A stretch of 7,118 bases of DNA from Deltaproteobacteria bacterium. GTDB lineage: Bacteria; Desulfobacterota; Desulfuromonadia; Desulfuromonadales; BM103. Positions 1 through 6,591 of this stretch are shown here, piece by piece; position 1 is the first letter of the stretch; each line of letters begins with the position of its first letter. Location: positions 1 through 7,118 of the forward strand of contig SBFN01000146.1 in assembly GCA_006226895.1 (NCBI GenBank), read 5' to 3'. The translations under genes were made by a program, and so were the position numbers. The notes below the pieces were generated by a model. The model saw nothing but the letters and a program-made list of their open reading frames with translations, did no database searches and had not been told where the DNA came from.

Positions 1-1332
1 CGTGAGGTGAGCAAGGACCTGGCTGCGGCCAATGGGCAGATTCGTAACTCGTCCCACGAAGTCATGGAGGGCGCTGTTCGTCAATCACAGGCCCTGGAGG
101 AATCCTCCAAGGCGATTGAGGGGATCGACGAGGCGGCTGGTGGTATCGCCGAGAGTACCGGCAACCTGGTTACGGCTGCGGAAGAGAGCTCTTCTGCGAC
201 CTTGGAACTGGGTGCCACGATCGAGGAAATAGCTTCGCAGATGGAGAAGCTGTTTGGCACCGTTGATGAAGTCTCCAGCTCTATCAACGAGATGTCGGTT
301 GCCAGTCAGGAAGTGGCCGAGAATGTCGGCATTCTTTCCTCTTCAACCGAGGTGACGGTTTCGTCGATGCTGGAGATGGACGCGTCGATCAAGGAAATCG
401 AAGGCAACGCCGTTGAAACCAGTAAGCTTGCCAGCGAGGCGGCCGAAGACGCTCAACGTGGTATGCAGACGGTTGAAGAGACGATTCGCGGCATTGAATC
501 AATCCGTCAGACCGTTGATCGCGCCAGCGAGGCGATTATGGACCTGGGTGATCAGTCAAGCGCGATCGGCAAGATCCTTACAGTTATCGATGAAGTGGCT
601 GACCAGACCAGTCTGCTGGCACTGAATGCGGCGATAATTGCCGCCCAGGCAGGAGAGCATGGTAAAGGATTTGCCGTGGTCGCTGATGAGATTCGCGAAT
701 TAGCGGAACGTACGGCCGTCTCGACCAGGGAAATCGGGACCATCATCACCAACCTCCAGGAAGGAACCCAGGAGGCGGTTGTTGCCATGAAAGCGGGTAG
801 TGAGCAGGTTCACCTGGAAGTGAAACGCTCCAAAGGCTCCAACGTTGCTTTGGAGAAAATCCGCAGCAGTACGCTGAAAGCGATGGACCAGGTTAACGGT
901 ATCGTCCGTGCGACAGAGGAGCAGTCCCGGGGCAGTCGTCAGGTTACAGACTCCATGAACCAGGTGGCCTCCATGCTGGAGCAGATTGCTTCGGCGATCA
1001 ATCAGCAGACATCCGGTGCCCGTCAACTTGCTGAAGGCGCAGAGTCGATGCGTGACATTGCTGCCCACGGCAAGCAGAGCACCGGTGAACAGGCGAAAGG
1101 TAGCCGCCAGATTAACGAGAGCATGGAGCAGATTCGTTCCATGATCTCGCTTATCGATGATTCGACCCGTGCATTGACCCAGCGCAGTCGTGATGTTGTT
1201 GACGCGGTTGGCAGTGTCCACAAGGTCGCCGAGGACAACGCGAGTCGTACGGCGGAGCTGGATCACGTAGTAGAAACGCTGACGCGTCTGACCGCTGCTC
1301 TTGAAGAGGAGGTCGGGGTTTTCAAGATATGA
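1..1332 (+). CDS. Methyl-accepting chemotaxis protein, C-terminal signalling part (5' end outside window)
   Basis: This is the cytoplasmic signalling domain of a chemoreceptor, which controls the CheA kinase through CheW and is tuned by CheR/CheB methylation. The frame is open to base 1, so the GTG at 7 is not the start; sensor, membrane segments and HAMP domain lie upstream. The visible 443 residues are an almost unbroken heptad coiled coil rich in Ala, Ser, Glu and Gln. The hairpin tip is at about residues 200-220 ([20 protein letters not shown]), followed by [17 protein letters not shown]. At the tip the usual Glu and Arg of NAAIEAARAGE are Ile (codon 637-639) and Gln (646-648). The C-terminal arm after the tip is long (about 234 residues). 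Each arm holds a 56-residue internal repeat: around 202 and 370 in the N-arm, and 919 and 1087 in the C-arm. There is no CheR-docking NWETF-type pentapeptide at the end (EEEVGVFKI). Family assignment is secure; ligand and output pathway cannot be told. Confidence 0.95.
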   Translation, partial: REVSKDLAAANGQIRNSSHEVMEGAVRQSQALEESSKAIEGIDEAAGGIAESTGNLVTAAEESSSATLELGATIEEIASQMEKLFGTVDEVSSSINEMSVASQEVAENVGILSSSTEVTVSSMLEMDASIKEIEGNAVETSKLASEAAEDAQRGMQTVEETIRGIESIRQTVDRASEAIMDLGDQSSAIGKILTVIDEVADQTSLLALNAAIIAAQAGEHGKGFAVVADEIRELAERTAVSTREIGTIITNLQEGTQEAVVAMKAGSEQVHLEVKRSKGSNVALEKIRSSTLKAMDQVNGIVRATEEQSRGSRQVTDSMNQVASMLEQIASAINQQTSGARQLAEGAESMRDIAAHGKQSTGEQAKGSRQINESMEQIRSMISLIDDSTRALTQRSRDVVDAVGSVHKVAEDNASRTAELDHVVETLTRLTAALEEEVGVFKI

Positions 1333-2117
1333 CCGGCCCCTCTCTTAAGCTGACAGTTCTGGGGTCGGGAACCAGCACCGGTGTCCCCGTCCTCGGTTGC
1401 CACTGTGCCGTCTGTTCTTCGAGTGATCCGCGCAATAGCAGAACCCGTTGCAGCGTATTGCTCGAATGGTCCGGTCGCAAGGTTCTGATCGATACGGCGA
1501 CCGATTTTCGTCAACAGGCTCTGCGTGAGGGGATCGAGCAGATTGATAGTGTTCTCTTTACTCACGCTCACGCCGATCATGTACATGGCATTGACGATCT
1601 GCGCACCTTTACCCTGCGTACCGGCAATGCGATACCCGCTTATGCCGACCGTGGTGTGCTCGATCGGCTCAAGGGACTGTTCAGCTATATCTTCAGCGAG
1701 TCGGATGCGCCCGGTTATCGACCGCGTCTGCAGGTGAACGAGGTTGTCGGCCCTTTTGATCTGTTTGGCCAAACCGTGATACCGATTCCCCTGCTGCATG
1801 GTCCCGGTGAATCTTTGGGCTACCGGGTTGGCAACTTGGCCTACATCGTTGATTGCAGTGCTCTGCCCGAGTCTTCCTGGCGTCTGCTGCAAGGGGTGGA
1901 GGTGTTGGTTATTGATGCCTTGAGGTTCCGAGAGCATGAGTCCCATTTCAGTATCAGCGAGGCGATCGAGGTGGCCAAAAAGTTGCGGGCTCCAAGAACC
2001 CTGCTGACGCACCTGACTCATGATATTGATTATCCGCGACATGCTTCAGGATTACCTGATGGTGTCGAATTTGCCTATGACGGGCAGACCGTGACCCTGC
2101 CTTTGCTCGGAAATTAA
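1329..2117 (+). CDS. PhnP-like MBL-fold metallohydrolase (phosphodiesterase-type)
   Basis: A 262-residue cytosolic metallo-beta-lactamase-fold hydrolase resembling PhnP, the phosphoribosyl cyclic phosphate phosphodiesterase, and related small hydrolases. The N-terminus has [18 protein letters not shown]; Cys24, Cys26 and Cys29 match the structural zinc site known in Phn[15 protein letters not shown] (about 53-66) follows. The metal-binding motif is [10 protein letters not shown], giving His79, His81, Asp83 and His84. Further ligand candidates are His157 (LLHG), Asp175 (IVDCS) and His228 (LLTHLTHD), with His206 (ESHFS) also conserved in this family as I recall it. The C-terminal [11 protein letters not shown] is also typical. 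Length is close to the usual 250-260. The ATG lies in an ATGA overlap with the chemoreceptor stop, implying translational coupling; a GAGGAGG at 1306-1312 is rather far upstream. No other phosphonate (phn) genes are in view, so true PhnP activity is not implied; the substrate is unknown and could be another cyclic phosphate or phosphodiester. Confidence 0.9.
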   Translation: MTGPSLKLTVLGSGTSTGVPVLGCHCAVCSSSDPRNSRTRCSVLLEWSGRKVLIDTATDFRQQALREGIEQIDSVLFTHAHADHVHGIDDLRTFTLRTGNAIPAYADRGVLDRLKGLFSYIFSESDAPGYRPRLQVNEVVGPFDLFGQTVIPIPLLHGPGESLGYRVGNLAYIVDCSALPESSWRLLQGVEVLVIDALRFREHESHFSISEAIEVAKKLRAPRTLLTHLTHDIDYPRHASGLPDGVEFAYDGQTVTLPLLGN

Positions 2118-2134
2118 CAGAACGATAGGATCCT

Positions 2135-3973
2135 ATGCCGGAACATCAGGAAATACGCCTCCACGGACACCTTGACGATACCATCGAGTATTTTGCCATG
2201 GCGGCTTCACGCGATGCCTACAGTCGATATTTTTTCGAGGCAGACAGTGAAAACCTGCGTTTTTTCTCGCCGGGTAATGAATTTATCCTTGGCGACGAAC
2301 AGATCAGTCACCGTGGCAATGGTGGTTCTTTCTGCGAATATATGTTCGGTGTCGATCAGCCGCTCTCCGACCTGGCGAAGACCGATGTGCGTAATCGTCT
2401 GGTCCTCTACGGGGCCTTTTACAGGGACAGTGATGGCAGCAATCTTGACTTTACGCCCAAGACTGATGGCCTAAGCAGTTTTGAGCAGGTTTTCTTTGAA
2501 GGCAACGCCACGGTCAATTATTTCTTCTTTATGACCGGTTCAGTCTCTGGGAAATTGCAGGAGCAGCAGGAGAATATCGCCCGTTTGCTTGGTAAAACCC
2601 TGAAACGTTCCGCCCATGTCGGTCTCGGCGACGATACCGAGCTGATCGATGAAATCTACTCCATGCTTGGTCACCGCAGCTCCCTTTACCTGGTCAAGCT
2701 GATCAATAAAAAGCACAAACAGTATCATGATGTCTTCAAGGCTCTTTACGACGAATACAAGACGATTCCGGATCACGAATATGAGAATTTGCAGGAGCTT
2801 GCCAATGAGCTCGAGATCGACCGCTATCAGCAGGAGCGGATTCGTATCGATGTCATGTACAAGCATCCGGATAACCAGAGGATTGTCGACGAGTACAAAA
2901 ACATCTTGATTGAGTGCAACCTGAAAGGGAGCATCAACCAGATGGAGAACGCCCGCCTGACGCGACTGAAAACGCTTTCAGTGCGTAACAAGATTCCGGC
3001 GGCGCTCTTTTATACCCTCGACAAAATGCTCAAGCATGACAAGCTGGTTGACCTTGATGAACAGGATTACCTCGCTGAAACCCGGCAGGTCCTGGAAGGC
3101 ATCTTCTTTACCGAAGCCCATATCGACGCCAGCATCAACTCCGAGGATATGTCGTTGCTGCTGCACGCCAAGCGCCAGGCGAGTGAAAACCGCGACCATA
3201 CCTTTGAGCATATCCTGCTGGAAACCGGTAAGGCGTGTGACGAAAAGATTCATGAAGGGGCCGACCTGACCCTGCTTGAGCATTTCTCCTACATCATCAC
3301 CTACTTTGATCGTTACGATAATACCTCCTCGGTCATCAATCAGCTCGCCTTCATGGAGAACGTTCATTTCGGCGAAGAGCAAATTCGCAGTCTGCTCGGC
3401 AACAAGAAGGCGTTTGACGAACTCAACGGCAAACTCTGGAAAGACCTTTTTTTCAAGCAGGTTTTTGAGAACAAGTACCTGGGGCAATTCGGTCGGAAGA
3501 AGATCGTCTGCCTGCAAAAAGGGCTGGCGCTGATTGAAGACAGCCGCCTGACAATTACCGCCCTGGTTGATCAGCTGCTTGTGCTGGAGAAGCAGGAGCG
3601 TCTTTACGCGATCCTGCTCGGCCACGTTAAAGAGCGTATTCGTAACTTCTACTCGAAGTACAATACCCGCGTGGAGCAGGAAGCCTTGTTGGTCGAAGTG
3701 GCCGATGAGCTTTACAACAAGGGGCTCTATACTGGTGACATCCCCCTTGCCCAGTTCCACAACGTGGTGGTGAACATCAAGAAGGAAGCGGTTTACCTGC
3801 ATAACCTCCTGCCCAAGATTGTTGCTGAGCGTGACGCCAGCCTGCGTGAAGACTTCCTCGACAACAGCGGCCTTGACCGTTTTTACGTGGAAGAGCTTGA
3901 GCGGGAATATTTCGAGCTGAATAATCTCGACATGGAGAACCTCTACCTGATCCGCAAAGGCTACGCGGACTAA
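2135..3973 (+). CDS. Uncharacterised 612-residue soluble protein
   Basis: I do not recognise a characterised function. It may belong to an uncharacterised family of roughly 600-residue proteins seen in Geobacter relatives (possibly TIGR04442), but that is memory and unverified. The product has no signal peptide and no convincing membrane helix, so it is probably cytosolic. The first 130 or so residues are mixed and aromatic-rich ([19 protein letters not shown], then [13 protein letters not shown] at about 128-140). The remainder is charged, Leu/Glu/Lys-rich and looks mostly helical, with stretches such as [19 protein letters not shown]. No nucleotide-binding P-loop, zinc-finger cysteine pattern or catalytic signature was found; cysteines are few. 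The ATG is preceded by AGGA at 2127-2130, a short 4-base gap. It sits 17 bases after the hydrolase and 31 bases before the EF-G2 gene, so it is probably in the same transcript. The frame is intact and its composition fits its neighbours. Confidence 0.85.
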   Translation: MPEHQEIRLHGHLDDTIEYFAMAASRDAYSRYFFEADSENLRFFSPGNEFILGDEQISHRGNGGSFCEYMFGVDQPLSDLAKTDVRNRLVLYGAFYRDSDGSNLDFTPKTDGLSSFEQVFFEGNATVNYFFFMTGSVSGKLQEQQENIARLLGKTLKRSAHVGLGDDTELIDEIYSMLGHRSSLYLVKLINKKHKQYHDVFKALYDEYKTIPDHEYENLQELANELEIDRYQQERIRIDVMYKHPDNQRIVDEYKNILIECNLKGSINQMENARLTRLKTLSVRNKIPAALFYTLDKMLKHDKLVDLDEQDYLAETRQVLEGIFFTEAHIDASINSEDMSLLLHAKRQASENRDHTFEHILLETGKACDEKIHEGADLTLLEHFSYIITYFDRYDNTSSVINQLAFMENVHFGEEQIRSLLGNKKAFDELNGKLWKDLFFKQVFENKYLGQFGRKKIVCLQKGLALIEDSRLTITALVDQLLVLEKQERLYAILLGHVKERIRNFYSKYNTRVEQEALLVEVADELYNKGLYTGDIPLAQFHNVVVNIKKEAVYLHNLLPKIVAERDASLREDFLDNSGLDRFYVEELEREYFELNNLDMENLYLIRKGYAD

Positions 3974-4004
3974 ACTCTTTCACTTTCCGATTGCGAACGC
4001 CAAC

Positions 4005-6063
4005 ATGAGCCAGCCAGACCTCAAACAGATCCGCAATATCGGCATTATTTCGCACATTGACGCCGGCAAGACCACTGTCTCCGAGCGCATCCTCTATTAT
4101 TGCGGAGAAATCCATAAGCTGGGTGAGGTTCATGATGGCATGGCGACCATGGACTGGATGGCCCAGGAGCAGGACCGTGGCATCACGATTACGGCCTCCA
4201 GCACCAGCTGTCGCTGGCGTGATATCTGGATCAACCTGATTGATACGCCGGGGCATATCGACTTTACGATTGAAGTAGAACGTTCCCTGCGCGTCCTCGA
4301 CGGTGCGGTGGCGATTTTCAGCGCGGTTGAGGGGGTGCAGCCGCAGAGTGAGTCGGTCTGGCACCAGGCCAACCGCTATGGCGTACCGCGCATCTGTTTG
4401 ATCAACAAACTGGATCGTGTCGGTTCCGATTATCAGGCCGTTCTTGAACAGATCCAGGAACGTCTCGGGGCCCGCCCGGTGCTGATGCAGTTACCTCTAG
4501 GTGAAGAGGGCGATTTTCACAGTGTCGTTGATCTCGTCAATGAGGTTGTCCAGACCTTTGCTGAAGACGACCTGGGTGTGGATGTTGTTTGCTCAGCTGT
4601 TCCTGGGGAGCTCCGTGAGAAGGTTGCCGCTGCTAGAGAAGCCGTGGTTGAGGCGGCTGCAGACTGGGATGACGATCTGCTCGCAGATTTCCTCGAAGGA
4701 CAGGAGGTTGCTGCAGAGCGCATCGCGCCAGCTTTGCGTCCTTGCCGGAGAGCTGTTCCCCGTCTTTCTCGGTTCCGCTTTGCGCAACAAGGGTATTCAG
4801 CCGGTTCTGGATGCCGTCACCACTCTTTTACCCTCCCCTCTTGATCTCCCGCCGGTTTCAGTCCGCAAGCCGAATGATGACGAAAGCATTCTGCTGCCAT
4901 GTGATATCTCGGGACCATTTTGCGCGCTGGCTTTTAAGGTCCTCTCCGATGAAGGGCGCAAGTTGACTTACCTGCGCATCTATTCCGGTGAGTTGAAGGC
5001 GGGAGAGACCTTGTTGAACGCGACCCAAAACGTTCAGGAGCGGGCAGCGCGACTTTTCCGCATGCATGCCCATAAGCGTGAACGCATTGATCATGCTCGT
5101 GCCGGGGATATCGTTGCTGTTGCGGGCCTCAAAGAGGCTTTGACCGGTGACTCCCTCTGCGGTGTTGAACAACCCTTCTTGCTTGCTGGCCTCGCCATCC
5201 CTGAGCCGGTGGTCTCTCTGGCGGTGGAGCCGCGCCAGGTTCAGGATCGTGACAAGCTGATGCTCTCCCTTGAGAAACTGCAGTGGGAAGATCCGACTTT
5301 TCGTGTGCGGGAAGATGAAGACACCGGGCAGACGGTTTTGACCGGAATGGGCGAGTTGCATCTGGAAGTGGTGATCCGCCGCCTGCTTGATGATTTCGGT
5401 GTTGAGGTCAATGCCGGCCAGCCACAGGTTGTTTACCGCGAGAGTGTTTCTGCTGAGGCTAGCCACACTGAAACCTTCGAGCGCGAGATCGATGGCAAGC
5501 TGCAGAGGGGTGAAGTCAGTTTACGGGTTGCTCCGCGTGAGCGTGGGGCCGGAAACGAGATCCTGCTGCCCCCTCATGATGCGGAAGGTTTAACCGAAGA
5601 GATTCTGAATGCGCTGCGAGAAACCTTGACGATGGCCCTCGGTTCCGGGGTGCAGATCGGCTATCCGATGGTTGATATGTCTGTTGTTGTTGACCAGGTG
5701 CCGGTGACGCCGGGAGTCACGTCCGTGCTTGGCGTGCGTGCCGCGGCGCAGCGGGGTCTGACGCTGGCGATCCGGGCCGCAAAACCCGTATTGCTCGAAC
5801 CGGTGATGGCGCTGGAAATTGTCTCTCCGGGAGAATTCTCCGGCAAGGTTTACGGCGGCCTGCAGCAGAAGGGCGGGCGAGTCGAAGGCATGGAGTCTCG
5901 AGAGGTTGTCGACCTCGTCCGCGCTCACATCCCACTCTCGGAAATGTTCGGTTACATGACCGAACTGCGGAGCGCCACACAGGGCCGGGGGTCCTTTACC
6001 ATGGAGTTCAGTCATTACGACAAGGTTCCTGTTTCGGTTATGGAACGCCTCGGTTTGAAATAA
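4005..6063 (+). pseudogene. fusA2: EF-G2-type translational GTPase, frameshifted
   Basis: A translational GTPase of the EF-G family, interrupted by a frameshift. The first frame (4005-4844, 279 codons) holds the G domain: HIDAGKTT at 17-24, RGITITAS from 59, DTPGHIDF at 80-87 and NKLD at 134-137. The second frame (usable from about 4741 to the TAA at 6061) supplies [18 protein letters not shown] (G5 region) and domains II-V, including GMGELHLE at 5344-5367 and PLSEMFGY in domain V. Together they make about 685-688 residues, the normal EF-G length. Domain II (LAFKVLSDEG...LRIYSG...AGDIVAVAGLKEALTGD) and domain IV (VTPGVTSVLG in place of the usual DGSYH loop) resemble mitochondrial EF-G2 (GFM2) and the spdEFG2 class. 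In mitochondria and Borrelia that class works with RRF in ribosome recycling rather than translocation. The start ATG has no clear Shine-Dalgarno. No other lesion was seen, so the break is recent or a sequence error. The symbol is a label for a second EF-G copy. Confidence 0.85.
4722..4745 (+). other. Frameshift site inside the EF-G2 gene
   Basis: Upstream of here the first frame gives [17 protein letters not shown], which aligns without gaps to the EF-G segment YLGGEELTEAEIKGALR as I recall it from E. coli. Downstream the second frame gives [19 protein letters not shown], aligning to VLNNEIILVTCGSAFKNKG. ALR ends at 4739 while the aligned Val codon begins at 4738, where two residues should separate them. 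The simplest reading is therefore a net loss of 8 bases around 4739-4740; a one-base insertion plus a slightly shorter loop is the alternative. The first frame then runs 34 aberrant codons to a TGA at 4842-4844. Confidence 0.75.
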
Positions 6064-6166
6064 CTCCAATGCCTTGCAGGATCGTGGGTTTCTTTCCAGA
6101 AGGGGCGGTGATTTGTCTCTTCTTTTTTTATTTGAATTGCCTGTTTATCTCTTCTTCTTTGCGAAA
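6064..6166. other. Intergenic stretch after EF-G2, no strong terminator
   Basis: This AT- and pyrimidine-rich stretch contains a T run (6122-6129) and repeated TCTTCTT tracts. Only a weak TTCT-TTCC-AGAA stem is visible near 6090-6105, too far from the T run and too weak to call an intrinsic terminator. I see no open reading frame with a ribosome binding site here. Confidence 0.4.
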
Positions 6167-6182
6167 ATATGAAAATTCATAT
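6167..6182. repeat. Perfect inverted repeat ATATGAA-AA-TTCATAT
   Basis: Two 7-base arms separated by two bases form a perfect dyad 9 bases upstream of the TTGACA box at 6192. Position and symmetry suit a binding site for a dimeric regulator acting on the small-protein promoter. Alternatively the A/T-rich sequence could act as an UP element, or be chance in an AT-rich region. Confidence 0.45.
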
Positions 6183-6191
6183 AAATGGCTG

Positions 6192-6220
6192 TTGACATAA
6201 GCTTTCCTGCGAGGCATATT
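6192..6220 (+). promoter_or_regulatory. Sigma-70 promoter for the small membrane-protein unit
   Basis: A consensus -35 box TTGACA (6192-6197) is followed by a 17-base spacer and the -10 box CATATT (6215-6220, 4 of 6 consensus bases). Transcription would begin near 6227, giving a leader of about 55 bases before the ATG at 6282. The -35 is perfect and the spacer optimal. Confidence 0.7.
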
Positions 6221-6281
6221 GTCACTCGATCTGCCGTTGTTTGCCTTAAGCGATTCTGTAAATTTTAGGAGGTTTATCACA

Positions 6282-6398
6282 ATGAAGAAGTCAGGGTTGA
6301 ATAGTTACGTGCTTTCTGTTGCTCGTGCACTTTATGTCTTTGTTACGGTTGCCGCTGTCTGTGGCGCCCTGGTTCTGTTGAATTTAGGTGGACACTGA
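6282..6398 (+). CDS. 38-residue single-helix membrane microprotein
   Basis: A short reading frame from ATG to TGA encodes 38 residues beginning MKKSGLNSY and ending NLGGH. It is basic at the N-terminus, with one uninterrupted hydrophobic stretch from about residue 12 to 36 (including YVFVTVAAVCGALVLLNL) and one cysteine, as expected for a single-pass inner-membrane protein with the N-terminus inside. The strongest support is context: TAGGAGG at 6266-6272 lies 9 bases before the ATG, a good promoter lies upstream, and an intrinsic terminator follows 28 bases after the stop. An uncleaved or cleaved signal peptide is an alternative reading, but nothing would remain after cleavage. I do not recognise a family. 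Small hydrophobic proteins of this kind often bind a membrane enzyme or transporter, or act as type I toxins; no antisense antitoxin RNA gene is evident. Confidence 0.65.
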   Translation: MKKSGLNSYVLSVARALYVFVTVAAVCGALVLLNLGGH

Positions 6399-6402
6399 CC
6401 AA

Positions 6403-6427
6403 CTCAACAAGGAGGTCAATTGTTGAG
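6403..6427 (+). promoter_or_regulatory. 3' UTR hairpin with GGAGG in the loop
   Basis: CTCAACAA (6403-6410) pairs with TTGTTGAG (6420-6427) to form an 8-base stem that exposes GGAGGTCAA as a 9-base loop, 4 bases after the small gene's stop and abutting the terminator. ACAAGGAGGT matches much of the CsrA/RsmA consensus ACARGGAUGU, and GGA in a hairpin loop is the preferred presentation. No convincing coding sequence follows the loop. A role in CsrA binding or in mRNA processing is inference. Confidence 0.45.
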
Positions 6428-6459
6428 GGCGGCCTGGTCAGGCCGCCCTTTTTGTTTTT
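6427..6459 (+). terminator. Strong rho-independent terminator
   Basis: A 9-base GC-rich stem GGGCGGCCT / AGGCCGCCC (6427-6435 and 6440-6448) with the tetraloop GGTC is followed directly by TTTTTGTTTTT. This is a textbook intrinsic terminator ending the small membrane-protein transcript, and it insulates the malic enzyme gene from upstream transcription. Confidence 0.92.
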
Positions 6460-6505
6460 AGTGGCAGAATTACGTCTGTGTCGAGAGAAGAAATAATATT
6501 TGACG

Positions 6506-6533
6506 TTGCACAGGATGCCTGAATATCTATAAT
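6506..6533 (+). promoter_or_regulatory. Sigma-70 promoter for the malic enzyme gene
   Basis: A perfect TATAAT at 6528-6533 is preceded, with a 16-base gap, by TTGCAC (6506-6511), a partial -35 match; TTGACG at 6500-6505 is a better -35 box but sits 22 bases away. Transcription would start near 6540, giving a leader of about 50 bases. The location just after a strong terminator supports the call. Confidence 0.6.
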
Positions 6534-6591
6534 ATCCTGTAGTTTTGTAAATCGATCGGGCTGCGGGTTCCGGATGTTGAATGGAGATGTT

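Noticed and set aside
7..9. GTG as the start of the chemoreceptor
   Set aside because: The frame is open to base 1 and the protein lacks its sensor and HAMP regions, so the true start is upstream of the window.
700..1266. Antisense open frame opposite the chemoreceptor (188 codons)
   Set aside because: It is the complement of conserved coiled-coil codons and has no independent support.
1263..2042. Long antisense open frame opposite the MBL hydrolase (259 codons)
   Set aside because: It mirrors a well-supported gene on the + strand, has no recognisable motifs, and reads as a codon-structure shadow.
2978..3802. Long antisense open frame opposite the 612-residue gene (274 codons)
   Set aside because: It is fully inside a continuous + strand gene, has no family resemblance, and shows no ribosome binding site that would support it.
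4700..4745. Possible programmed +1 frameshift in the EF-G2 gene, with AGGAGG at 4702-4707 as stimulator
   Set aside because: The AGGAGG is some 20-30 bases before the shift zone, unlike the 3-base spacing in prfB. There is no stop or rare-codon pause site in the first frame at the shift, and the alignment suggests missing bases rather than a simple slip.
6420..6461. A TTG-initiated 13-codon frame after the GGAGG loop, running through the terminator
   Set aside because: It is encoded by the terminator stem and T tract and ends within it. The composition is explained by the hairpin, so coding is not credible.
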